Shown here: in pieces, positions 22,214 through 32,935 of the stretch
Layout: every line of letters begins with the position of its first letter
Position numbering within the stretch: position 1 is the stretch's first letter
Assembly: GCA_033032175.1 (NCBI GenBank)
Contig: CM065304.1
Location: forward strand, 10,354,001 to 10,418,000
Reading direction: 5' to 3'
From: Saturnia japonica
Taxonomy: Eukaryota > Arthropoda > Insecta > Lepidoptera > Saturniidae
DNA length: 64,000 nt
Translations under genes and position numbers: made by a program
The notes under the pieces: generated by a model
Seen by the model: the letters and a program-made list of their open reading frames with translations, nothing else
Databases searched by the model: none
What the model was told of the DNA's origin: nothing

Positions 22214-22410
22214 TCCATAGATCTATTGGCATTCTTCTTTGATATCTTATAATAAAAAAACATAAAAAAATCGATATAGTTCAAGGAGTCATCGAGTATT
22301 GATGGAATGTGTTCAGAACAAAACAGAGGGAATGTCTTGTAGTTTGCCTTTGTCGCAATATGTGGAAATCAGGGTGTCTTCCATGCTATCTATATATACA
22401 TATATACAAT

Positions 22411-22838
22411 TAATAAAATTGAAGTGTCTTTTTGTAATGTTCAAATAACAGTTTTCTTTAATAAATGCACATGAAAGTATATACACCAGGATCAAACCAA
22501 TTTTTTGAATTTTGCCTCTCTGTCTGTTTGTTCCGGGTAATCTCCGAAACGGTAGAAACGATTTTAACGGGACTTTCACTGGCACATAGCTGATGTTATA
22601 GGAGTAATTTAAACCACAAGAGATATATCAAAGTGATGTACTACATAACGGTAGATTTTAAAAGGACCTAAAAAAAGTCTGCGAGAGTTTATACTCTCAT
22701 ATGGCTATCTTCTAAGGACCACCAGCAAAAAGTATTTTTGTCTTTCAAAAACCGGGAGCGGGGGTTGCACAATTCGCACGGGTGTCCGATTGACGGCATT
22801 CTATAGCCCACGCGAGCACAGCCATGGGCACAGCTACT
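22411..22838 (+). repeat. Dispersed repeat D, copy 2
   Basis: Same block order as 5911-6420: 'tttgtaatgttcaaataaca', 'gaaacggtagaaacgatttt', 'agagatatatcaaagtgatg', 'tatcttctaaggaccaccag', then 'cccacgcgagcacagccatg'. It is better preserved at its 3' end ('gggcacagctact') than copy 1. Non-coding. Confidence 0.7.
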
Positions 22839-25597
22839 ATTATCTAAACCTGATAGAACTGATTTGCTTGATTGTTAGTTACTTTTAATAAAATCTGTGA
22901 ACACAACTAAGCCTACGGGTTGGGGATAAAAATAATACTTAGAATGAAAAAAATGTATTATGTCTCTTTGCAAACCACGAATAATTTAAACTTTCAAAGA
23001 TATGTGACTTTTATTGCGAATGTAACTTTGCAGTATAGAAGAGTGGAAAATTATAGAAAAAACAAATTAATACAATATTCTAATTTCCTTTTTTAAAGTT
23101 TCTAAATAGTACGAATTTTTTCTATATATTTAAGTGCATTTTATCTGAACGGCTTTTATTTTAGTAAGTACATAATTAATACAAAACTTAATAATTATTG
23201 ATGTATACAGTCAATACAAAACACGTTCTTGTAAAAATAAGAAGTCTAGTTGAGGTCTTTTCTATATATAATTATTCCGGAAATACCTTAAAGTTTCAAG
23301 TCATCGACGCCACTGCCATAGATAGACTTGAACATCTTTAGTAAATATATTAAAGTAAATAGTTGAACATATGGTTAGACTGTATAATAAATATTTTACA
23401 TGCAACCTCGTTTGGTGTTTTATGTACATTTATTCACATTTTCTTTATATTTTTTTCAAACAGTAAAAAAAACAGAGTCTAATACCTATTTACAAATCGT
23501 CTAAATAAATATGAAACAGTTTCAATAGTAAAAACACTGATTACTGGAAACACATTCAGTGTTGGCTAGACAAACAAGCCGTCATAGTTCCATTGTTATC
23601 TAGTATACCTATATGTATTGTGGTGAAATCATACAGCATATGTAGGCAAATACCATTTTACTCAGGTTATCTTAAGAAACGTGCTTCAATGTTACGTTAT
23701 TTAAAGGCTGCGGTCAGAAACAAGCAATAATATAAGAAAATCTAAGTATTTTACTTTATGACCGCTTAAATAGGCCGTGAAACAATAATCATTAAGAAAA
23801 TATTTGATAGATAATATTAGGTATAGTAGAGATATAATATTATATTTGTTAATAATTTATTGTTGACAGGATGGGTATTTCAGGAACTCAGAAGTATATA
23901 TATAGGCGTAAGGTAAAACAAACTAGCTCTTACTGACGATCAACTATTCAGGAAAATTAGTTCTGTGATACTTATTTAGTTGTTTTTTTTTTTTAATATA
24001 AATTTTTATATAACAATTATTATAAGCATGATTTAACCTTGCTTACACTTTATGCCTTATTCCTTTTAATATTTTCCTAAGTTTGCGATCTGGTTCGGAA
24101 ATATTGAGGAGGTGACAATTGAAAATGTAGTTTTATGTTATGTTTATTATTCACAGGTGGTAAAAGATATTAACAAACTGTTTTGTATCATAATTTAGAT
24201 TAGTAGGTCATTTTATTTGGTATCAGTTGCGTTAATGTGTTTTGTAAGGCCGTCTACAATAACTTATGGAGATAGGAAAGGAAGTTAGTGGAACTGGATA
24301 GCATGACAATAAAAATGTGTTTAATCATCGGTGTTTAATACTCTATAGATTGCTGAGTACATAAAATTACTAGCTCTGTGTTTAATTTATTTGACCAAAA
24401 CTCTCCACGTACGCGATATGCTTGACGTTCATTGTTACCTACTGCTTCGCTTTTTAGGATTGTAGCTTAAAGTTATATATCCTACAACCTCTCTCAATAA
24501 ATACTCTATAACAAAAATAAATAGCCCGTTCAAACAAAGAATCTATTTGTCTATATTATTATAGATAATATATTTTCCTATATCAGACGCTTACAATGCA
24601 GACTCTAGAGCGTAACAAAGAGCAAACGATTCTCATTTTTAATTTTGTTTTTCCTCTTGAGTAACAAATTCTGTGCTTATAACATTCACTAGAATGATCT
24701 AAAATATTCGTTAACACAAATGACTTCACATGATATTATCGGAGGTAACTCATGAGGAGGTAACTCGGAGGGAGTAACTGTTTGCAAGTATCCAATGAGA
24801 CACAGGCTGGCCAGAAACGCGGTGATGCTTTTGAATTCAATGTTCGATAGAATGGTTAAAACTAATTTTATTGCCCCAACAGTTTTTACTAAAAAGAACT
24901 CGTTAAACTACTTCATTTCCACGAAATATTAAAATTATGTATGCAATTATTTATAATTTAAAATTTCCGGGAATTTTTGTTATGAGTATTAACTCTAGTA
25001 GTCTGTATGTCTTTGTATGATTATAAATATAAATTTACCTTTGTTTTGATAATAATAATTTAAACAATTGGTAATATTTATCAACTTTCATTTTAAGAAA
25101 AAAACGTACTTATATTATTAATTACGGACAACCTTTATGAGAAATAAAAACAATAGGTACTTCTCGGTGTAACGGTCAGGGAAAAAGAAATGTAATACTT
25201 TAACCCCTTGAACTGCAATAATCGTAGAGACTAGGCGATAATAAGCTGTGTAATATATTATTTTGGATAATGTTGTGAAATGTTGTGATTAGACCTCTTT
25301 TACAAGCCTAGCTATTAATTTGTAAGGTATCAAACCTGTAACGCAAACTATTGTCTTTTTCTAAATAGCGATTTGCCACGAGAGTCACGTTGTACGGTAC
25401 ACATAATGGATAAATATAAAGAAATCTGTTAATGGAATATTTTCAATTTATTATCATTATAGTAATTGTCAACGTATGAGTTATATTGGAATGTCCTGAG
25501 ATGTGGAATAAAGTGTTTTTGACAAAAACAGAGCCTACATTTTACTTATACATGATTAAATAATTGTATTACGCCAATACATATTACCCGTTAATGT
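22839..25597. other. No gene seen
   Basis: Long AT-rich stretch without domain-bearing frames. Two small oddities: 'ggaggtaactc' occurs twice within 24741-24768, and 'ggtcagggaaaaag' at about 25178-25191 matches the end of the mariner at 52599 over 14 bases. Confidence 0.5.
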
Positions 25598-25599
25598 TA

Positions 25600-26883
25600 G
25601 GTTTTTACCTATGAAATAGCCGTTTTGTATGGAAAAATTTAAACGAATTTTTTTCATGTATTTTTTATTTGTATTAATCGAAGTAATCACCCATGCAATC
25701 AATGCATCTTTGCCAGTGCAGTGGCAGTTTATTGATGCCCTTCTTAAAGAAATCAACTGGACGGGAGGCAACAAATTCTTCAAAGGCATTTTGTACTGCC
25801 TCTCGGGTATTGAATTTTTTCCCCACCAAGGAGTTATCCAAATTCTGGAAAAAGTAGTAGTCTGTAGGCACAAGGTCTGGTGAGTAGGGCGGATGACGGA
25901 GAACATCCAACCCCAGTTCTTGCAACATGGAGACCGTCTGCTGTGCAGTATGAAGTCGCGCGTTGTCGTGCAGGAGCAGCGGAGACGAGAGATTGACCAA
26001 TGCTGGTTGGAGATGTGCCAGCTTCTCCATCTTTGTGTTCAGTTCTTCATAGTACACATCTGCAGTAATGCTCACCCCGTTTGGTAAGAAGCTGTGATGA
26101 ATCACATCGGCGCTAGACCACCAAACAGTGACCATCACTTTTCTAGGGGTAAGTATTCGTTTAGGGCATTGTTTAGGTGCTGAACCAGGATCCAACCAAC
26201 TTGCTGAGCGCTTGCAGTTATCAAACAGAATCGATTTTTCCTCGCAGTTAACAATGCGGTTCAAAATTCCTTCATTTGTGTGTCTGTTGAGCTGTGCAAG
26301 GCACGTCTCGACGCGTACTTCGCGCTGGCGATCATTGAGTTCGTGCGGCACCCATTTGTCAAGCTTTTTTACCTTGTCAATTTGACGCAAATGGACCAAT
26401 ATTGTTTTGACGCTAACGTCGAAAGCTGCTGCTAATTCAGCTGTAGATTGTGTATCATCAGCTTCCACAATCGCCTTTAATTCGTCATTGTTGACCAGAG
26501 TCTTCGGACGATCGCGAGGTTCATTTTCCAAGTCGAAATTCCCAGAACGCAAGCGAGCAAACCAATAACAGGTGGTGCGTTGGTTTGTAGTATTAGCTCC
26601 GTAAACGTCGTTGCTGTTGCGTGCCGCCTGTGCCGCGTTGCTGCCACGACGGTACTCATATTCCATAATTAGTCGAATTTTTAACGTATTATCCAAGATG
26701 ACAAAAAAGATTGAAATGTGATGAAAATCTAACACTAACCAATAAACAAATGACTACGTCTGGAAAAAGAATTCCATGTTTTTAAAATAAAATTAATTTG
26801 AAATTAGAATTCTTAGCCAAACAAAAATTATTTTGATTTGAAATGGCCAGTATTGCAGAACGGCAATTTCATAGGTAAAGACC
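25600..26883 (-). mobile_element. Full-length mariner (cecropia-type), about 1.28 kb
   Basis: The left end 'ggtttttacctatgaaatag' followed by 'ccgtttt' (from 25600), and the right end read on the minus strand, 'ggtctttacctatgaaattg' followed by 'ccgttct', are terminal inverted repeats of about 28 bp with few mismatches. Both ends are flanked by TA (25598-25599 and 26884-26885), the mariner target duplication. The length and a single transposase frame inside are normal for mariner. The element is structurally complete at both ends, so it is much younger than the other DNA transposons in the window. Confidence 0.9.
25674..26696 (-). CDS. Mariner transposase, open frame but catalytically doubtful
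   Basis: Cut-and-paste transposase of the DD34D mariner family, cecropia-type by its 'EYEYRRGSNAAQAARN' start and 'WVPHEL' motif. The family start Met aligns with a Leu codon TTG at 26694-26696; the next in-frame ATG is at 26664-26666, giving 330 residues. From the TTG, the HTH region covers about residues 15-110, 'WVPHEL' lies at about 115-120, 'HDNARLHT' holds the second Asp, and 'YSPDLVPTDYYFF' the third, with exactly 34 residues between them. In the first catalytic motif the usual 'DEKW' is 'EEKS': the Asp is Glu (codon GAG at 26241-26243) and the Trp is Ser. There are no stops or frameshifts. Activity is unlikely but was lost by point changes only. Confidence 0.85.
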   Translation of the reverse strand: MDNTLKIRLIMEYEYRRGSNAAQAARNSNDVYGANTTNQRTTCYWFARLRSGNFDLENEPRDRPKTLVNNDELKAIVEADDTQSTAELAAAFDVSVKTILVHLRQIDKVKKLDKWVPHELNDRQREVRVETCLAQLNRHTNEGILNRIVNCEEKSILFDNCKRSASWLDPGSAPKQCPKRILTPRKVMVTVWWSSADVIHHSFLPNGVSITADVYYEELNTKMEKLAHLQPALVNLSSPLLLHDNARLHTAQQTVSMLQELGLDVLRHPPYSPDLVPTDYYFFQNLDNSLVGKKFNTREAVQNAFEEFVASRPVDFFKKGINKLPLHWQRCIDCMGDYFD

Positions 26884-26885
26884 TA

Positions 26886-27689
26886 TTATATTTTTGGGTA
26901 AAATCGTAGACAGATGTTTTACTCTTTATTAGATACATAATATATAAACTTCTTTATATTTTTAAAATAACTATTGAATTGTTTTTATATATAACTCGTA
27001 ATTATTGCTGCTGTATTATGTATAGGTATTTACGTTATATTGTAAAATTTCACGTATGCTACGTACTTTACGAAATTAATTAGTATAGTTATTAGTATAG
27101 CTATTTAGTAAATATGGTTAATTAGTACGATTTAAAATTGAAATTTACACTTCATATTTATAAATTTATATATTATAGTAGAAAAATAAAATGAATTAGG
27201 TATATATATGAAGCAATAATTATATATGACTTATTTATAATATGCTGTACATAATACAATTTTGAGTAAGATGTAAAACAAAAATAGTTTGCCAAGTCCA
27301 GGTAACGGGTTTCTTTAATAATAAATTTAATTACACAACTATTGCGCTTAATTAAAATTAATTATAATTATTATGTTAAACCGTTGCCGCGTTGATACAT
27401 CAAAGAATGAAAATTCGTTTGACTTTGAATTACGTTTTTGATATTTTGGTCTGGAAGTATTCTCTTCACTTTGGTAAGATGTGGTGGAAAAGCCCCCCTT
27501 TCTTCGCGTGAGATTTACCTTTCATGTTTTTTATTATTAAATTTATTTGTTATCCATGTTCATGTATTTTGCTTTATGCCTCTAAAAAGTACCTACGTAT
27601 ATATACTGATATCTTCTGAGGGAATCCTAGGCATATGAAAACAATATTTAATACAAAATCTTCTTTATATATATATATATACATATACA
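26886..27689. other. No gene seen
   Basis: AT-rich sequence following the mariner. A 66-codon frame at 27438-27638 is hydrophobic but has no family resemblance. A (TA)n run lies at about 27667-27682. Confidence 0.45.
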
Positions 27690-27895
27690 TTATACAAATT
27701 AAAAGGTTGAAGTGAGATTCCCTCTGCAAATTTCCGGATTCCTCTCCCTATTTTGAGCTCACCTAATGAACCGGCAGTAGCACTGGAGAGCCTTAGCATG
27801 TTACCATCTTGAGCCACACCGCCACTTAAAATCAGGTGAGATGTGTGATAGTGTCCATCCCATAAAGAATTTAAAAAAATCCAACGACGGTCTGT
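27690..27895 (+). repeat. SINE body fragment (same family as 12080-12430)
   Basis: The 3' part reads 'accgccacttaaaatcaggt' followed by 'gagatgtgtgatagtgtcca' and 'cataaagaatttaaaaaaat'. This matches the body end of the SINE at 12340-12410 in order. The tRNA-like head is not recognisable here. Non-coding. Confidence 0.45.
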
Positions 27896-29154
27896 GGACA
27901 CCATTTATATAGGCTTCTAAAATGAATACAAAATATATAATTTTTCATATAATTTGTCCTATAACAGGTCTTACTGTTCAACCTTGTATCTCAAAATGAT
28001 AGGAATGATATACTATTCTTTTTCTTTGAAATTGAATAATAATTTCGTCAAGATACTCTCACTTTTTACCATTTGCGAAAAGGACAGTTATGTTTTGAGT
28101 GTATGTATGTATGTCTATTTGTTTGGCACGCTCTGTAGCCTAGACGGCTTGATGGATTTTAACATACGAGTTGTCATTAGATTCGTTTTAATTGTGGGAG
28201 TGTCACAGGCTATATAATATTTAAGTATGACGTCTGGGATTCAAATAAAAAGGAAATAGAAAATAAATTGTGATATTGTTGCAGTCGGGTTTTTTGTTTC
28301 CTTTTTAATAATTTAGCTTGTTACTTAATTTTTATACATTGTCTTATGGTAAGAACACTACAATCCAAAGACAGTGACGATCACCAACTCACGACGGCCT
28401 ACAAGTATCTCCGGCAGTTGACATATAGATACACTACCCAAAACTGATCCCAAAACACGATATGCTTAAGCGTGTCGTCGCCTATGGTGAGTGTAACACG
28501 GTCACGATGCAGTCGGAAACAATTTATTGTTGTATGGTAGGACACATTAATTATTACCCAGCAATTATTCATTACGTGACTTTTGAAAAATCTGAATAAA
28601 CACCTAAAGGGTTGGTTTTAACAAGCGTGTTATTTTTAAATACGATGTTGAGAAAATAAAACGTTATAATGATTGGTCCATTTGAAAACGTGATGATTGT
28701 TTTATGACTTTTTTTTACCATGTGTACTACAGTACCTACATACATGTAAAAATGTACAATTAATCATTGTTTCCACGTAAACCTCTTTTATAGCTTTACG
28801 AAGAGTGGTATGTTATTCGAAGTCGTGCCAATAAAAATTGTTTGAATATATAAAAAAAAGTATAAAAACGATGCCATTTCAATTGATGGCTTTAACGGTT
28901 CTCGATAAGTCGTGACAAAGAATACAATGACGTGGATAACATTACATCATGTTTGTGAAAATCTTCACTCAAAAAACAATATTACACACGATAGTTATTT
29001 GATTTGTAACTGAATTGTCGTGTATAGTATTATAGGTTAATTGAGATAAATATTTTCTTACTTATAAAGGCTTTAATACAATTTATATGGTCAAAACCCT
29101 TTAAAGCCAGCAAGATTAAAGTGACGTTGACTAAATTTGATAAATTTATTTATT
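27896..29154. other. No gene seen
   Basis: AT-rich sequence; a CpG-richer spot at 28370-28520 has no open frame of note. Frames of about 80-90 codons here have no domain. Confidence 0.45.
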
Positions 29155-29653
29155 ACTAGGTGTGCACGCGGCTGCGCTCGCGTGGACTACAGAATGCCGT
29201 CGATCGGGCACACGCGTGAATTTTGATACCTCTCTCTGTTCACGGTTATTTTAAAAACAAAAATGTTTATTGTGGGTGATCCTTAGAAGATAGATGTAAT
29301 AATATGCGCTAGCTTACTTTTTGTAAGTTTTCTAAGACCTACAACTATGTGGTACATTAATTTGACATATCTACTATGGATTACTCAGCGTAAACCATTT
29401 AAGCGCCCAAATTGATTCACGTACCATTTTCGTATTAGTTTATTTTATTTGCGTAGAACCCTAATTCTTTTTCTAAAATAAAAGTAGCCTAAGCTACTCC
29501 GTAACATCAGCAAAATCAGTAAAAGTCTAGTCAAAACCTGTCCAATCGTTTCGGAGATTGCGCAGAACAAACAGACAGACAGACAAAAAATAAAAATTGG
29601 TTTTTTGTTTCAGCTACCGTATTTCAATAAACAGATATTTCAATTTTATTCCA
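29155..29653 (-). repeat. Dispersed repeat D, copy 3 (inverted)
   Basis: Read on the minus strand it has the same block order as 22411-22838: 'caatcgtttcggagattgcg' (plus-strand 29542-29561), 'agcgcccaaattgattcacg' and, at the end, 'gcggctgcgctcgcgtggac'. It contains a (CAGA)n-like run at 29573-29584. This is the longest copy. Confidence 0.65.
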
Positions 29654-30469
29654 TAATGGTATAGACTTACTACTTACTACAAGAAGTAATACTACCTAAA
29701 AACTACAATAAGCAATCATTTTTATAAAGTTTAAAATATGATAAAAAATGTTAAATCATAATGAAAATTAAAAGGAAAACCCACTAAAAGGAATAATACT
29801 AATAAATTAATATTTAATCTGTCTACTAATCAATTGAAACATTGATAAGTATCAGTGTTTTTTTATACTGATTTTTTTTGTGTAAACCCTATTTCTCTTT
29901 TATGATCTTTTAATATGTTTTTGATTATGATTACTAATTAAACTCTACTAAGTTCTATATAAATATCTCATGAATTATTAAGTAATTAACTACGATGTTT
30001 TGTATTCTACGAAATAATTGTTTAAATACAATGTGTAGGAATGAATTTTAACTAATTTATTTTATTTTATTAGTAATAGTTTAACTTTAAGTACTTATTA
30101 ACGTAAGATAAAGTTTACCTATTATCATCAAATATATGTACGTATATTTGTAACTAAATGCATCTTCTGACCCGGCGTTACCAGATTCGGACTACCTACT
30201 CGTCTCATACAAATATATCCCTAACAAAGACGAGTAGGTATTCATTTTATTTTGACATGCTCGTTGGATTATAGCCTACTGTCTCATTACGAGAAAATAT
30301 CTATCAGTAGAGTCCTTTAGGCAAAGATTTGTGACTACTTTCTTGGTTTATTCTTACCCGATATCAAATAATATAGAAAAAAATATATTTGCCAGTATAT
30401 CTTGGCAAAACCATATACGAACAAATAATATTCAATATTAAATGACCCCAAGAATGAGCAAAAAAAATT
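29654..30469. other. No gene seen; one hairpin inside
   Basis: AT-rich. The only structure is the perfect 13 bp inverted repeat at 30193-30240. Confidence 0.45.
30193..30240. repeat. Perfect 13 bp inverted repeat, 22-base loop
   Basis: Arms 'tacctactcgtct' (30193-30205) and 'agacgagtaggta' (30228-30240) pair perfectly. The loop is AT-rich. It is not in any recognised element; it could be the remnant of a foldback or MITE end. Confidence 0.6.
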
Positions 30470-30880
30470 TTTTACCGGGATACCGGAAGTATCCTGCGTC
30501 TTAATCCGGGTTATAAGAGGGCGTTCAAGTATTACGACAATACATTAATTAAAATGACGTACAATACAATCGAGGAGTTCCTCGCAAAACATAAACGAAA
30601 AGGGTTGCGATATTGGAAAATTGTAATTGCCTAGTTTTTTATTTAAATTTAAAAAAACAATGTTACGTAACGAGTTGTTCGAAGCCCCCTCCCGCCCTTG
30701 TAACGCATCGCAACGTTTTACGTTACCAAATCCCCCAAATTGCATTACGTAATACTTATACACCCCTAAGCTATTTTTGTGCCAAATTTCATCCAAATCC
30801 ATTTAACCGTTTTTGCGTGATTGAGTATACAGTAACACACAAACAAACTCACTTTCGCAAATATAATATTAGTTAGGATT
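30470..30880 (+). repeat. Family A' repeat tail, interrupted by a MITE
   Basis: Left part 'cgtcttaatccgggttataa' and right part 'ctatttttgtgccaaatttc' followed by 'atccaaatccatttaaccgt' and the tail 'cgcaaatataatattag'. Joining the two parts at the shared TAAG restores the normal order of the family, so 30518-30766 is a later insertion. Non-coding. Confidence 0.6.
30518..30766. mobile_element. MITE, about 249 bp, with TIRs and TAAG flanks
   Basis: The left end 'agggcgttcaagtattacg' and the right end read in reverse complement, 'ggggtgtataagtattacg', are terminal inverted repeats of about 19 bp with four or five mismatches. Both sides carry TAAG (30514-30517, 30767-30770), and removal of the insert with one TAAG restores the host repeat. 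The interior contains 'cccctcccgcccttgtaacg' and 'cgcaacgttttacgtt', as in a group of short insect repeats beginning 'ggcgttcaagtattacg'. Open frames across it on both strands (85-87 codons) are incidental. Confidence 0.65.
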
Positions 30881-32301
30881 ACTAGCTTACATAATTTGTG
30901 GTAAAGTGTAATCTGTGCTTAGAACATATTTTAAACTATAAGAAACAGGATATTATATATAAGTGAATACAAAGAAAAACATTCACCGGAATATAAAATG
31001 TAAACCTACGTCATAGATAAGTTTTTCATTGCGCATTCTTTTATCGAGGATAACCAGTTAATAAGCCTTCCTACCCTACCCAATACTATATAACTTAGTG
31101 TTATGTCAGTTATTGATACAAAGTAGTGTTAAAGGAAATGTTTATCGTAAAGGTCATGCGCCGTTAAGTGAAAAATACGTCACTATCACGTAGCTATATA
31201 ATTTTAATCAGGCGTACATTATATCCATTCATCAAAATATGCAACACATTTCAGGACATTACACTTAACTGTAACTTTTATAACAATACAAAAATAATCT
31301 AATGAAGCTATTATTTTCGTTGGTGCGTCACTTTCCAAACATCTTCAAACTGTTTTACAGCTGTGAGTACTTACTGTTCTTGTATGACACATGCTTTAAT
31401 AAAGTTCTATATGAGTACAATAGCCTTACTCGTAGGTTTGCGTTCGTGTTCGTTAGCAGCATTATACCGAGAGTCAACAAATAAATCGGCCACTGGTTGT
31501 TGACAAACACCACTAATCATACGTGCTGTCATTGATACTAGAAACTAGAATGGTAATCATTGGTTTGAAGTTCAAGTAAATACTTCTATTAGCTTATGTT
31601 TAAAACGTTACGAGCCCCTTTTATTTTATAGACGTTTTGTTCATCTTTTACTTATATTATTTTTATATGTTTTATTTGTATGTATGTTATTTTATATATT
31701 TTGATTAAATAGAAACTTTATATGTTTATCAGGTTTTAGTAAACAGTTTATTAAGTGAGATAAATAAAAGTAGAAATTATAATACTGACTCAAATAGGAA
31801 TAAAGACTGCCGTTGGCATGGTCTCTTAAAAAAAGTTTACAATATAAGTTCTATAAACCGTTAAATTTTTAACAAAAAATTCACACGAAGCACTCGCACG
31901 CTTAAGTAGTATTTAAAATATATTGTTCAAAAATACTAGATGGGCTATTTGAAAAGAACTTACCAACACTGACAATAATAATGTAAAGTGTGATGAATGA
32001 TCTCACACATGGTCATGCTATTCCAAACTAAACTTAACTATGGTGATTAAACAACCGGCAGAGACCTAATAATTATATAAATTTTAAGCACCCATACATG
32101 GGACAAACGATAATGTTCATCACGCAAAGGTACGCGCGACCCCTAATTATGTATTTCGCAAGAGTCAAGCCATAGCAGAAATATCTGTTTCAAAATGGCA
32201 AATTCGTATTATGTACCAAACAATTTAAATAAACCATTTTGAAGCACATATATTTTAGCGATTTCCGCGAACACTATGCTCATGCGAAATATGATATTGG
32301 A
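30881..32301. other. No gene seen
   Basis: AT-rich stretch without recognised elements or domain-bearing frames. Confidence 0.45.
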
Positions 32302-32314
32302 GGGGGGGGGGGGG
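32302..32314 (+). repeat. Run of 13 G
   Basis: Thirteen consecutive Gs, flanked by 'gga' and 'tggt'. It is the only long G or C homopolymer I noticed in this AT-rich window. It could form a G-quadruplex, or may be a length-variable sequencing site. Confidence 0.85.
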
Positions 32315-32465
32315 TGGTATCAAAACCGCTTCCTCTTGACTGAATGGTGTATACCTCCGTACTACGAACGTTGAAAATCGTTGTAGGATTTAATTTAAAC
32401 TCACCTATTTTTCAAACTAAAATAAGTATAATAAATAAAAAAAACCATTAGGTATACATACTACG

Positions 32466-32666
32466 TTGTTCTGGTTTTACGTTGCAATCGGTGATGCCCC
32501 GCGAGCGTGTGGCGGGGACCGGGCGAGTGGCAGGCCAGGCCTCGGCAGCTACAACGAGATGTACGCGGTCAGTACTGATATGTACCAGATCATAAAGCAT
32601 ACAAACTCGCATTGCTTAACGCCAGCGCAACTGAACATGAATGTGACACGAGTAACTTATAATTAA
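32466..32666 (+). other. CpG-rich exon-like segment of unknown identity
   Basis: The plus-strand frame is open for 66 codons but has no ATG before residue 32, so it would have to be an internal exon or have its start elsewhere. Residues such as 'CGGDRASGRPGLGSYNEMYA' fall in the CpG-rich part (about 32490-32565). A splice-donor-like 'gcg|gtcagt' follows at about 32567-32572. Acceptor candidates ('gcgag', 'ggcag') lack a strong pyrimidine tract. The composition is unlike the neighbours and there is no second copy in the window. I cannot name a protein; a host exon is possible but not shown. Confidence 0.25.
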
Positions 32667-32935
32667 TAGACCGTTGTTCTAAATACTAAACGAAGTAATT
32701 CGACAAATAAAAACATGTATTTCAAAATGTATTAAAATCTTCAATTTATTTTGTAAAACGCCTCTTTATTTATTATTAAAATTTGAATAAGTTGATCAAC
32801 GTAATTTTACAAATGCATTCATTATATTCATTATCCAAGTAAATTTTCAACTAACATTGTACCGACATACAAACGGTCTGGACCTAAGATTTATAATTAA
32901 TTTGTATGCAAAATGATACATATTTTATTACACTC

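Noticed and set aside
25556..26659. Other-frame open stretches over the mariner at 25600
   Set aside because: They overlap the transposase frame, which accounts for the coding signal and carries the catalytic motifs.
29572..29586. Repeated 'acag' and other short regular runs (also 16211-16231, 37583-37600), considered as CRISPR-like arrays
   Set aside because: They are simple microsatellites or parts of eukaryotic interspersed repeats, with no spacer structure.
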